DNA of 43,105 nucleotides from Thiomargarita sp. (GTDB taxonomy: Bacteria; Pseudomonadota; Gammaproteobacteria; Beggiatoales; Beggiatoaceae): the NCBI GenBank assembly GCA_020720115.1, contig DYPD01000021.1, forward strand, positions 1 to 43,105, written 5' to 3'. Both the position numbers and the translations under genes were made by a program. Positions 30,712 through 39,107 of this stretch are shown here, in pieces. The notes beneath the pieces were generated by a model, which searched no databases, was not told the origin of the DNA, and saw only the letters and a list, made by a program, of their open reading frames with translations. The number at the start of each line of letters is the position of its first letter. The stretch's first letter is position 1.

Positions 30712-31323
30712 ATGAACAAGCAAGCAGGTTTCACATTGATTGAAGTCTCTATCGTACTGGTCATCATTGGGCTACTGCTGGGTGGTGTACTGAAAGGGCA
30801 GGAACTCATCGAAAATGCCAAAATCAAGCGTATGAATAATGACTTCAGCGGTATTGCCACCGGGGCTTATTCCTATCTGGATCGTTATTCAGCCGTTCCG
30901 GGAGATGATGCGGATGCGGCAGGCAGATGGACTACCGCAGCGCCCACTGGCGGTACTGTTGGTGACGGCATCATTTCTGCCGCTTGGAACTCTACTACGG
31001 CAACTGACGAAAGTCGCATGTTTTGGATTCACCTGCGCAAATCTAACCTCATCACGGGGGGCGATGATGTGAAAGTACCGGTACATGCTTTCGGCGGTAA
31101 AATCGGTGTAGCAGACGGTTATCACAAGCTAACAGGTCCAGTTATTTGCATGGACAACATCAACGGCAAACGTGCTGAAATCATTGATCGCCAGCTAGAT
31201 GATGGTGAGCCTGATGGTGGCGTGTTGCGCTCCATGAATGGCGCAGTAAGCACTGCCGCTGCACCTACTTTACCCGCAGCTTACGCAGCAGATACGCTGT
31301 ACGGCATCTGCAAGCAAATGTAA
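30712..31323 (+). CDS. Type IV prepilin-like protein
   Basis: 203 aa. A short basic leader MNKQAG is followed by FTLIEVSIVLVIIGLLLGGVLKG, the class III (prepilin peptidase) cleavage and hydrophobic helix, with Gly at -1 and Glu at +5. The globular part (about 40-203) includes YSYLDRYSAVPGDDADAAGRW, typical of prepilin N-methylation proteins in gammaproteobacteria, and two Cys in the last third (VICMDN, GICKQM) that may form a disulphide. Probably a pilin or pseudopilin. No assembly genes (pilB, pilC, pilD) are next to it. A strong terminator follows, so it is likely transcribed alone. Confidence 0.9.
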   Translation: MNKQAGFTLIEVSIVLVIIGLLLGGVLKGQELIENAKIKRMNNDFSGIATGAYSYLDRYSAVPGDDADAAGRWTTAAPTGGTVGDGIISAAWNSTTATDESRMFWIHLRKSNLITGGDDVKVPVHAFGGKIGVADGYHKLTGPVICMDNINGKRAEIIDRQLDDGEPDGGVLRSMNGAVSTAAAPTLPAAYAADTLYGICKQM

Positions 31324-31342
31324 CCCTCGCCCTATCTAGCCC

Positions 31343-31370
31343 AAAAGCCGCTGCCTTCAGCGGCTTTTTT
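31343..31370 (+). terminator. Rho-independent terminator of the prepilin gene
   Basis: AAAAGCCGCTG (31343-31353), loop CCTT, CAGCGGCTTTT (31358-31368) and a T-tract to 31370. The stem is perfect over 11 bp. The DUF58 gene starts 3 bases beyond the T-tract. Confidence 0.88.
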
Positions 31371-31373
31371 GTT

Positions 31374-32684
31374 ATGCAACGCTACCCCGCCCCCGCCAGC
31401 CTTATCAGCCTGCTGCTCCTCAGCCTGCTGGCACTGGCGTGTTTGATTTTTGCTCTGCCGCTACTCCTGTGGCAAATCGCCGCGCTCAGCCTGCTGCTCC
31501 TGCACCTATTCGACGCCCTGCAACTCAACCAGCTCCCCGACATTCACGCCGAACGCCAAGTGGCAGGCTCACTGCCCGTCGGCGTTTGGAGCACCGTGCG
31601 CCTTACGCTCTGGCATTCTAGCAAAAACACTTGCATTCTCAGCCTGTTAGACGACTACCCGCAACCCAGCGAAGTGCGCGATGCACAACGCAGTCTGACC
31701 TTGCCCGCGCAGCAAAAAATTACCCTCAGCTATCGGCTGCGCCCACAGCAGCGCGGGGCGTTACAATTTACTGGGCTTTACCTCTCCTTAAGATCACCTT
31801 GGGGATTTTGGCAAGTTCAGCGTTATCAAACACTTGAGCAGCAAGTCAAAGTTTATCCCAATTTCGCCGCCGTCACCCGCTACACCTTACTGGCAACCGA
31901 AAATCGTCTAGGACAACTGGGCATCCGCACTCTGCAAAGACGCGGCGAAGGGCTGGATTTTCTACAGCTACGCGAATACCGCTCTGGCGACAGTCTGCGT
32001 CAAATAGACTGGAACGCCACCGCCCGACAACGCAAACTCATTTCTAAAGAATACCAAGACGAACGCGACCAACAAGTCATCTTTTTGCTCGACTGCGGGC
32101 GGCGCATGTCAGCCCAAGATGGCGAACTTTCGCATTTCGACCATAGCCTCAATGCCGTACTCCTGCTCTCCTATGTGGCGCTGCGCCAAGGCGACGCGCT
32201 CGGACTCCTGACTTTCAGCGGCAGCGAACGCTGGCTATCGCCGCGCAAAGGCACGGGCGCACTCAACCAAGTGCTCAACAGCGTCTATGACCTGCAACCC
32301 AGCCTCCACACCAGCGACTATCTGGCAGCCGCCCAAACCCTCATGCAGCGCCAGCGTAAACGTGCGCTCATCATCCTCATCAGCAACCTGCGTGACGAAG
32401 ACAGCAGCAGCCTACTCCCCGCGCTACAATTGCTCAGACGCAAACACCTGGTACTGTTGGCAAGCCTGCAAGAAAGCGCTCTCAACCAAACCCTTGAGCA
32501 ACCCGCGCCAGACTTTCGCACCGCCCTGCGCCAAGCCGCAGTTGCTGAATACCTCTTGCACCGCCGTCAAGCCCACGAAAATCTAGCGCATCAAGGCGTG
32601 TTACAACTCGATACCGAACCGCAAAACCTCCCCATCACGCTGATTAATCACTACCTCGACATCAAACGCGCCGGACGCTTATAG
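31374..32684 (+). CDS. DUF58 domain protein (vWA-like membrane protein)
   Basis: 436 aa. Two N-terminal transmembrane helices (about residues 8-28 and 29-48) are followed by a beta-rich region, then the DUF58 signature LREYRSGDSLRQIDWNATAR near 200 and a vWA-like MIDAS region (VIFLLDCGRRM, about 235-380). Such proteins usually act with a MoxR AAA ATPase as a chaperone pair for envelope or metalloprotein maturation, but no moxR lies in the window. The start codon lies 3 bases after the T-tract of the upstream terminator, leaving no room for a normal ribosome site. A later start would delete the first helix. Confidence 0.9.
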   Translation: MQRYPAPASLISLLLLSLLALACLIFALPLLLWQIAALSLLLLHLFDALQLNQLPDIHAERQVAGSLPVGVWSTVRLTLWHSSKNTCILSLLDDYPQPSEVRDAQRSLTLPAQQKITLSYRLRPQQRGALQFTGLYLSLRSPWGFWQVQRYQTLEQQVKVYPNFAAVTRYTLLATENRLGQLGIRTLQRRGEGLDFLQLREYRSGDSLRQIDWNATARQRKLISKEYQDERDQQVIFLLDCGRRMSAQDGELSHFDHSLNAVLLLSYVALRQGDALGLLTFSGSERWLSPRKGTGALNQVLNSVYDLQPSLHTSDYLAAAQTLMQRQRKRALIILISNLRDEDSSSLLPALQLLRRKHLVLLASLQESALNQTLEQPAPDFRTALRQAAVAEYLLHRRQAHENLAHQGVLQLDTEPQNLPITLINHYLDIKRAGRL

Positions 32685-32802
32685 TGCGCAAGGTTTCAAT
32701 TGCCGGTAGTGGGGGATAATGGGATAGATTTGTTGCAGCTATATGCGCAAAAAATGTCAGCAGCAAAGCCAAAAAACCATTCAAAACAGTGCCTGCGGTA
32801 TT

Positions 32803-34014
32803 TTAACGATACAGTAAGCCCATCGCTTGACGTACTTCTTCTAGGGTGTCGTGGGCTTCGCTACGCGCTTCTTCGCAGCCTTCGGCGATAATGGCGCGAA
32901 CAGCTTCTGGGCTTTCTTGATAGTTTCTGACGATTTCCTGGATTGGGGTCAGTTCTTTTAACACAGCTTCAATAATGGGTTCCTTACAGTCCAAACAGCC
33001 GATGCTGGCGCTACGACAGCCTTCTTGCACCCAGGTTTTGGTGCCTTCGCTGGAATACACTTGGTGCATTTGCCACACTGGACATTTGTCTGGTTCGCCG
33101 GGATCGGTGCGCCGCACTCGCGCTGGATCGGTGGGCATGGTGCGTAGTTTTTCTTGCACTTCTTTAGGCGGGTCGCGTAAGGCGATGGTGTTGTTGTAGG
33201 ATTTGGACATTTTTTGTCCGTCTAAGCCAGGCATTTTGGAGGCTTTGGTGAGCAGGGGCTGGGGTTCGGGCAAAATGACTCGTCCTTCGCCTTCCAGGTA
33301 GCCAAATAGGCGTTCTTTGTCGCCGATGGTGATGTTTTGTTGGTTTTCTAGTAAAGCGCGGGCGGTGTTGAGTGCTTCAATGTCGCCTTGTTCTTGGTAG
33401 CGATTGCGTAATTCTTTGTATAACTTGGAGCTTTTTTTGCCCATTTTGCGTGAGGCATTGCGGGCTTTTTCTTCAAAATCTACTTCGCGCCCATAAAGAT
33501 AGTTGAAGCGCCGCGCTACTTCGCGGGTAAGCTCGACATGTGCAACCTGGTCTTCGCCAACAGGTACAAGTCCGGCGCGATACATGAGGATATCGGCACT
33601 TTGCAGTAGGGGATAACCTAAAAATCCGTAGGTATTCAGGTCTTTGCCTTTGAGCTTGTTTTGCTGATCCTTGTAGGAGGGTACGCGCTCTAGCCAGCTT
33701 AAGGGGGTGAACATGGAGAGCAGTAAGTGCAGCTCGGCATGTTCGGGTACGCGGGATTGGATAAAGAGCGTGGCTTCGCCAGGGTTGACACCGGCTGCCA
33801 GCCAGTCAATCACCATATCCCACACGCTGTCAGCGATGTCGCGGGTGTCTTCGTAGTGGGTAGTGAGCGCGTGCCAGTCGGCTACAAAAAAGTAGCACTT
33901 GTATTCGTGTTGCAGTTTTACCCAGTTGTGTAGCACGCCATGCAGGTGTCCTAAGTGTAGGCGCCCAGTGGGTCTCATACCGGACAAAACACGTTGTGTA
34001 TTGGCAAGATTCAA
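32803..34014 (-). CDS. trpS: Tryptophanyl-tRNA synthetase
   Basis: 403 aa, the longer form found in several gammaproteobacteria (E. coli has 334). HIGH-type motif HLGHLHG is near residue 21 and KMSKS (GLDGQKMSKSYNN) near 270. The C-terminal part has Cys pairs (CPVWQMH, CLDCKE) that could bind metal. The start is TTG at 34014, with a near-perfect ribosome site AAGGAG 6 bases before it; starting at a later ATG would remove the HIGH motif. Convergent with DUF58. yciO lies 30 bases upstream. Confidence 0.96.
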   Translation of the reverse strand: MNLANTQRVLSGMRPTGRLHLGHLHGVLHNWVKLQHEYKCYFFVADWHALTTHYEDTRDIADSVWDMVIDWLAAGVNPGEATLFIQSRVPEHAELHLLLSMFTPLSWLERVPSYKDQQNKLKGKDLNTYGFLGYPLLQSADILMYRAGLVPVGEDQVAHVELTREVARRFNYLYGREVDFEEKARNASRKMGKKSSKLYKELRNRYQEQGDIEALNTARALLENQQNITIGDKERLFGYLEGEGRVILPEPQPLLTKASKMPGLDGQKMSKSYNNTIALRDPPKEVQEKLRTMPTDPARVRRTDPGEPDKCPVWQMHQVYSSEGTKTWVQEGCRSASIGCLDCKEPIIEAVLKELTPIQEIVRNYQESPEAVRAIIAEGCEEARSEAHDTLEEVRQAMGLLYR

Positions 34015-34044
34015 CAGTTACTCCTTAATCATTTACAGAAAGTA

Positions 34045-34668
34045 TTATAAATCCAATAAATCAGTGGCGCCGCGCCCTTGGCGTAGCACTTTCGGTACAT
34101 CTTCAGTTAAATCCAGCACTGTGGTGGGTTCTAGTGAACAGGGTCCGCCATCTACCACCAGATCAACTAATTTTTCCAGTTTGGTATAAATCTCTTCGGC
34201 ATCATTTTCTGGCATTTCTTTACCCGGCAAGATGAGGGTGGAACTCATAATCGGCTCGTTAAGCAGGTCTAAAATGGCGTGGGCAATGATGTTTTGCGGA
34301 ACACGCAGCCCGATGGTTTTGCGCTTAGGATTTTGCAGCCGGCGCGGTACTTCGCGGGTGGCTTTGAGGATAAAGGTGTAGGGTCCAGGCGTCAGGGCTT
34401 TCATTAGGCGAAAGGCTTGATTATCCACTTTAGCATACAGGGATAACTCAGAAAGGTCGCGGCATACGAGGGTGAAGTTGTGGTTATTATCAATCTGGCG
34501 CAAATGGGCGATACGTTCCATTGCGGCTTTATCGCCAATATGACAGCCCAGAGCATAACTGGAGTCAGTGGGATAAACCAGCAACCCCCCGTTGCGCACG
34601 ACTGCCACCGCCTGGCTGATCAGCCGTGCTTGTGGGTTATGCGGATGAATGGCTAAATATTGCCCCAT
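34045..34668 (-). CDS. yciO: YciO/YrdC/Sua5 family protein
   Basis: 207 aa. The YrdC-type dsRNA-binding/threonylcarbamoyl-AMP synthase fold is visible: GGLLVYPTDSSYALGC, RQIDNNHNFTLVCRDLSELSLYA, LTPGPYTFILKA and KRKTIGLRVP. The ending GGPCSLEPTTVLDLTED is typical of YciO rather than TsaC. The cellular role of YciO is not firmly settled; it belongs to the family acting in tRNA t6A synthesis. It is 30 bases upstream of trpS and probably cotranscribed. Confidence 0.93.
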   Translation of the reverse strand: MGQYLAIHPHNPQARLISQAVAVVRNGGLLVYPTDSSYALGCHIGDKAAMERIAHLRQIDNNHNFTLVCRDLSELSLYAKVDNQAFRLMKALTPGPYTFILKATREVPRRLQNPKRKTIGLRVPQNIIAHAILDLLNEPIMSSTLILPGKEMPENDAEEIYTKLEKLVDLVVDGGPCSLEPTTVLDLTEDVPKVLRQGRGATDLLDL

Positions 34669-35356
34669 GTTACTCTAAACCCGTGCGTGGTACAGCTTAG
34701 TTATGTGTATAAATATCAAGATGTTAACCTGTATTGCGGGCGAATCAAGTCGGTGTGCTTAAAGGTATTTGAGTATAACCCTGCTCTAGCAAACAACCAA
34801 GGATTTTTAGCGAAACGCGCAGAACATATTGGGGGACGCTAACGGGGAAAGTATGGGGAAATCAGGAGTAAAGGCTATGAAGGCAACCGCAAGGGAAGAC
34901 TTGAGGGAATAGATACTGATGCTAAGGGGGATAACTGCGGGGATAACTGTAGGATAACCCTGGGTATAAACTGGTGCATAAGTCTGTGCATAAGTGGTGG
35001 TAAAAAGGTGGGATAACTTTAGCCAACGCTTGCAATAGCAGGGGGCAGGGGATATCCCCCGCTTTATAACGCCTTCTTACGCCTGATATACATACAGTAA
35101 TAAAGCCATAATACTATGAAAATAAAGCACAAAAAATCTTATCCCACAGCTTATGCACGCTAATAAGTACTATAATAAGCTTTAATATTTAAGCTTTATA
35201 CAGAAAGGCATCACGATGGAAGCCCAATGCTGGATAGATAACCAAGACCGCATCATTAGCAAAGACACTGAAAGTCATTTATGCAGTTTGTCCCGACTGT
35301 ATGCGACAATTACCGCTTGGCGGTTTGACTGAGGACACAACACCTGGAAAAAGCTC
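34669..35356. other. Noncoding region with DnaA-box-like words and an AT-rich tract
   Basis: About 690 bases without a convincing gene. At 34928-35020 there are repeated GGATAAC/GGGATAAC words. DnaA-box-like nonamers (TTATNCACA) are TTATGCACA (34985-34993, minus strand, exact), TTATGCACC (34973-34981, minus), TTATGCACG (35151-35159) and TTATACAGA (35196-35204). TTATCCCACA (35139) has one extra base. They flank or adjoin an AT-rich tract at 35084-35200 and a GGGGATATCCCC palindrome (35048-35059). This composition recalls a replication origin or DnaA-titration site, without the usual dnaA, dnaN or gidA neighbours. Alternatively, simple promoter DNA for the plus-strand gene at 35357. Confidence 0.4.
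35216..35332 (+). CDS. Possible small ORF (38 aa)
   Basis: ATG at 35216 with AAAGG upstream, ending at TGA 35330-35332. The peptide starts MEAQCWIDNQDRIISKD. No family was recognised; it could be a remnant of a longer gene or chance. It lies between the AT-rich tract and the secreted-protein gene at 35357. Confidence 0.25.
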   Translation: MEAQCWIDNQDRIISKDTESHLCSLSRLYATITAWRFD

Positions 35357-36097
35357 ATGCAAAAAATTCATAACCTATTAATTTCAATGCTGTTATTGTT
35401 AATCACACTGCCCGCTGCGGGGTTTGAATGTGTGGCGGTTGAAGGCGTGGAAGATGACAGCATCAGTTATCGGCTGCGCGAGGATAACTTTTGTGAGGGA
35501 TTCTACCGTTCCAACTTGGGTACGCCTGGCTTAGAAGTGGTGTCTTTGCTCAACAGCCCGCTAGACTATGATTTAGAACGGGATATGCTGTTGCGTATCA
35601 GTGCGCCGCAGATTAAAGCCCAAGCAGTGCGGGTGTCGGTAGTGGGCATTCCGCTGAAACTCTATTATCGTCTGGATGCTGAAATAGCCCCAGGCGGCAG
35701 CTTGCATTGGCCCCTGGACATTCTGGTACAGGAAAAAATCCAAGCGCGCAATTTGGGCTTAGTAGGGCGTCTGAGCGATGCGGAATCCATCCTCGTACCC
35801 TTAAGTGTCAATAGCGTAGATCAAGCCGTTGCGGTGCAGCCAGCCCAACTCAGCCTGCGTAGTTCGGTAGATGTGGATAAAGTGCAGTGGCGTTATGCTG
35901 AGGTGGACAGTGACAATTGCGGCAATTGGTCAGATTGGCAGGCAGTGCAGCCTAAATACGGCAAAGTGTTTCGCAGCGGACGCCCTATTAGCCTGACTTT
36001 GCCTAGCCTACCCAGTGCGCAATTGTGTGTAGAAGTGGCAGCACAGCCCAGCACGGGCGAATGGCTCAAACAATTGTTACGCATTCAAGTCGGCTAA
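35357..36097 (+). CDS. Uncharacterised exported protein
   Basis: 246 aa with a clear signal peptide (LLISMLLLLITLPAAGF). The mature part is a beta-rich protein with four or five Cys (FECVAV, FCEGFY, NCGNW, LCVEVA) and WSDWQAVQPKYG near residue 200. No family was recognised. The following gene on the same strand, a membrane-anchored protein, starts 11 bases after its stop, so they are probably cotranscribed and may form an envelope pair. Confidence 0.7.
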   Translation: MQKIHNLLISMLLLLITLPAAGFECVAVEGVEDDSISYRLREDNFCEGFYRSNLGTPGLEVVSLLNSPLDYDLERDMLLRISAPQIKAQAVRVSVVGIPLKLYYRLDAEIAPGGSLHWPLDILVQEKIQARNLGLVGRLSDAESILVPLSVNSVDQAVAVQPAQLSLRSSVDVDKVQWRYAEVDSDNCGNWSDWQAVQPKYGKVFRSGRPISLTLPSLPSAQLCVEVAAQPSTGEWLKQLLRIQVG

Positions 36098-36108
36098 GAG
36101 TTTCTGTC

Positions 36109-37209
36109 ATGGATAACAACAAGCAAAACATCCCGCGAGCACTTAACCAAGGAATGCGCCGCCGTCTGCAAGCAGAAAGCCAGCGTCGCACTCTGGAAGC
36201 GGCGCAGCAAATGCTGGAAAGCGAAGCACTGGATAAAGCCACGCAAAATCTGGCGTGGGTGACGCAGGCGCAGAAAATCCTCGACACCTCAAAACATCAG
36301 CCCAGCCGCTTACTGTTAGCCGCCAGCATTGCCTTAGCCTGCCTGCTTTTAGCCGGGTTAGCTCTGGGTATCAATGCGCCTAATAACGTGCTGCGCCTCA
36401 CCGCACAAACCCATAGCCTGAGCTTTGCCATTAGCCAACGTGGTGGCGATTGGCAGGGTAGCCGGTTGCAACTCCAGGGCAATGGCTTGACGCTGGAAAA
36501 CATTGCTGGCTTGGAATTACGCGGCGTACAGCATCAAGAAGGACCTTACAACTTAGATTTGTACACCGCCGATTATTATTTATCCGATGTCAGCGTCAGG
36601 GCAGGCACTTGGGTGGATGTGGATTATTCCCAAGGTATCCTTAACCTGTCGTTCAAGCGCGGCAGCATCAGCGGCACAGTGCGCATCAAAAAAGCTGAAT
36701 TGGTATTATCTAACGAGCGCGACACCCTAGAACAAAGCATCGCCGAAGAAACTGGCGAAGTGCTGCATTTTCATTCGGCTGATTTAGGTGAAGTGCCTAT
36801 GGTATTGAAAATAGGACAGTTAAAAGCCGATCATCCGCTCCGTCTGCAAGCCACTGATCTGCAATTTCTGCGTCCTGATCCGCCAGGGTCAGCACATTGG
36901 GTTTCTACGCTGTTAGAAGGCAATCTCACGCTGTTATTGAATGGGCGGCAAACCCATTTACTTGAAGGGGATCAGCTTTTGTTTGAAGGCTTTGACAGCG
37001 AACGCCTGGTCATCAGCATTGAACAAGCCATGTTGAGCATCAGCGCCGACGGACAAGCAGATCGCATTCGTGCCGGACCCCAGGGTTATGAAAAAGACCT
37101 CGCCCCTACCCTACTCGAATATCTGTATTACCAACAACAATTGACACTCTTTTGGAGTGCTTTGATCTTTCTCTGGGGATTATTTTGGAGTCTACGCAAT
37201 CTTTGGTAA
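36109..37209 (+). CDS. Uncharacterised two-helix membrane protein
   Basis: 366 aa from the ATG at 36109; the open frame extends further upstream but overlaps the preceding gene. The cytoplasmic N-terminus is charged and helical (MRRRLQAESQRRTLEAAQQML). A first transmembrane helix is at about 66-86 (LLLAASIALACLLLAGLALG), then a beta-rich periplasmic domain of about 250 residues (LELRGVQHQEGPYNLDLYT), then a C-terminal helix (LFWSALIFLWGLFWSL). No family was recognised. Same-strand neighbour of the exported protein at 35357. Confidence 0.7.
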   Translation: MDNNKQNIPRALNQGMRRRLQAESQRRTLEAAQQMLESEALDKATQNLAWVTQAQKILDTSKHQPSRLLLAASIALACLLLAGLALGINAPNNVLRLTAQTHSLSFAISQRGGDWQGSRLQLQGNGLTLENIAGLELRGVQHQEGPYNLDLYTADYYLSDVSVRAGTWVDVDYSQGILNLSFKRGSISGTVRIKKAELVLSNERDTLEQSIAEETGEVLHFHSADLGEVPMVLKIGQLKADHPLRLQATDLQFLRPDPPGSAHWVSTLLEGNLTLLLNGRQTHLLEGDQLLFEGFDSERLVISIEQAMLSISADGQADRIRAGPQGYEKDLAPTLLEYLYYQQQLTLFWSALIFLWGLFWSLRNLW

Positions 37210-37440
37210 GCTTGTTTCCACAAACCGAATCGCTTTCTTTTGCATAGTAGCCAACGGGGTTGTTGAGCAGTTTTTTAATCTGTTGTTTAGAGGTTTAGGC
37301 TTTCTTTTTACCTGCTTTTTTAGCGGGTTTTCTCAATTCCGATGGGAATCAGCGCAGTTTCATCTGCCTGCCCAAGCAGTGCTACCAGGGGGAGAGAACG
37401 AAAAGAAACTTCTTGAATTTGCTGTTGTTTTAGGGAATCA
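37210..37440. other. Short intergenic region with possible antisense remnant
   Basis: No gene is seen on the plus strand. On the minus strand a 42-codon frame runs 37448-37320 (MSIDSLKQQQIQEVSF and on). A Lys-rich stretch in another frame follows (KKAGKKKA). It could be a frameshifted remnant of an unknown gene or chance. Confidence 0.25.
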
Positions 37441-38313
37441 ATGCTCATGTGCGCCGCCACTACGGATAATTCGGAAAAATTACATAAAGTGCTGGCTGAT
37501 CTAGGACTTGGCTCACGTCGCCAGATGGAAACCTGGATTACCGAGGGGCGGGTGCGGGTTAATCAGCAAATCGCCAAGTTGGGTGATCGGGTCTCGCCAA
37601 CCGATGTCTTGCGCGTGAATGGACGAGTGCTCAAGCGCAAAACGCAGGCATTGCATGAGCCTTTGCTGCTGTGCTATCACAAACCGGTGGGCGAGGTGAG
37701 CACGCGCCGCGATCCTGAACAGCGTCCTACCGTATTTCACGCCTTACCGCGCCCAAAGCACGGGCGTTGGGTGGCAATTGGGCGGCTCGATTTAAATACT
37801 TCAGGCTTGTTGCTGTTTTCCACTGACGGCGAGTTGGCAAATCGTTTAATGCACCCAACGCAAGAAATCGAGCGCGAATACGCGGTGCGCGTGTTGGGTA
37901 AAGTGAGTGCAGAAATGTTGCAACGCTTAACCCAAGGTGTGCAACTGGATGATGGGCTGGCGCGTTTTGAACGCATTGAAGAAGCGGGTGGTGAGGGTGC
38001 AAACCATTGGTATCATGTAGTGCTGCGTGAAGGGCGCAAGCGCGAAGTGCGGCGTTTGTGGGAAGCACTGGGGATTACCGTTAGCCGCCTGATCCGCATT
38101 CGTTTTGGACCTATTGAACTGTCGCCGCGTTTGCGTTTAGGGCAAAGTATGCTGTTAGAAGCAGAGCAAGTCATAGGTTTGTACGAATACGTCGGTTTAC
38201 CCGTGCCAGCAGCATTGAGCGTTAAACAGCGGCTTTTGCAGCGACGCCAGCGTGCGGCAGAACAGCGTAAAGCTAAAATGCAAAAAGACCCCGATCAGGA
38301 CGATGAACTTTAA
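37441..38313 (+). CDS. rluB: 23S rRNA pseudouridine synthase, RluB/RsuA family
   Basis: 290 aa. N-terminal S4 domain (LHKVLADLGLGSRRQMETWITEGRVRVN, about 13-60), then the RsuA-type catalytic core with Asp in GRLDLNTSGLLLFSTDGELANRLMHP (near 115), EREYAVRV and EGRKREVRRLWEALG. The basic tail (QRLLQRRQRAAEQRKAKMQKD) is typical of RluB. It isomerises U2605 of 23S rRNA in E. coli. ATG at 37441 or 37447. scpA/scpB, often upstream of rluB, are absent here. Convergent overlap of 4 bases with the next gene. Confidence 0.93.
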   Translation: MLMCAATTDNSEKLHKVLADLGLGSRRQMETWITEGRVRVNQQIAKLGDRVSPTDVLRVNGRVLKRKTQALHEPLLLCYHKPVGEVSTRRDPEQRPTVFHALPRPKHGRWVAIGRLDLNTSGLLLFSTDGELANRLMHPTQEIEREYAVRVLGKVSAEMLQRLTQGVQLDDGLARFERIEEAGGEGANHWYHVVLREGRKREVRRLWEALGITVSRLIRIRFGPIELSPRLRLGQSMLLEAEQVIGLYEYVGLPVPAALSVKQRLLQRRQRAAEQRKAKMQKDPDQDDEL

Positions 38314-39077
38314 GCCGCTTGATTTTGCAGCCGTGCTGCTAATTGTCGAAAGCCGAGTTCAATATCCCAGCCTTCCAAATGCGTGCGGCGATTGAGATAC
38401 AGCGCAAAACCAGCAGCGACGAAAAAAGGCTCAATGAGGGCAATAGAAAACACATTAAAAACCGCAATCACCGCCGTTGCCCAAGGCGCGGCGTCGTCTC
38501 GGTGTAGCAGTGCAAAGCCAAATTCTTCTCGATACGCAAAGTGTTCGGGTAAAAAAAACAGCAGTAGAGCAAACAGCGCCAGATACAGTGTCCATTCAAA
38601 GAGATAGCAAGCAAAGCCCAGCCATTGTCCAGTTTCTGACTGATGTTTCATGAGAATTTTCAAGCGTTGTTCGCGTGCTCTACCAGACAGATTTTCCAGT
38701 TGCCAAACCGGTAAAAGAAAGGCGCGGGAAAAGGAAAAACGCAGCCGCAGTGCTGCCCAGAGTAAATTTTTCTTTACAATAAGCACGCCTAAAGCCCAGT
38801 AAGTCTCGCGCACCTTGGGGCTTTGTCCAAACAGCGCGTGGCTGAGAAAATGTAACAGGCAAGCATCCAGTAAGGGTTTGCACAACCAGAGTAAAAATAC
38901 TGCCAGCCAAGGACTTTGCCAAAACAGTGCATAGTCCAAACAAGCCAGCGGCAGTAAGCACGCCAACCAGACTTTGAATAGCGGGCGCCACCAGGTTTGT
39001 ACCAACGTAAAGCCTAAATCAATGGCTTCCCAAGCGTTACGCGGACGCACCACCGCTTTAATTTGATTCAGTTGCAT
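38310..39077 (-). CDS. Uncharacterised multi-pass membrane protein
   Basis: 255 aa from the ATG at 39077 (AAAGG upstream). About five hydrophobic segments are seen. The N-terminus VRPRNAWEAIDLGFTLVQTWWRPLFKVWLACLL resembles the membrane protein encoded in the SpoIIM/RDD/DUF4129/DUF4350/MoxR/DUF58 envelope cluster of proteobacteria (from memory, unverified). The DUF58 gene of that cluster is about 6 kb away here, so the cluster may be split. No enzymatic residues are evident. It is divergent from the DUF2919 gene (30 bases apart) and its end overlaps rluB. Confidence 0.75.
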   Translation of the reverse strand: MQLNQIKAVVRPRNAWEAIDLGFTLVQTWWRPLFKVWLACLLPLACLDYALFWQSPWLAVFLLWLCKPLLDACLLHFLSHALFGQSPKVRETYWALGVLIVKKNLLWAALRLRFSFSRAFLLPVWQLENLSGRAREQRLKILMKHQSETGQWLGFACYLFEWTLYLALFALLLFFLPEHFAYREEFGFALLHRDDAAPWATAVIAVFNVFSIALIEPFFVAAGFALYLNRRTHLEGWDIELGFRQLAARLQNQAA

Positions 39078-39107
39078 GATTAACCTTTGAAAACCGAGAC
39101 CCGTTTC

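Noticed and set aside
37320-37448. Antisense 42-codon ORF before rluB as a real gene
   Set aside because: No family match; it overlaps the rluB start and has no clear ribosome site. Mentioned only as a possible remnant.
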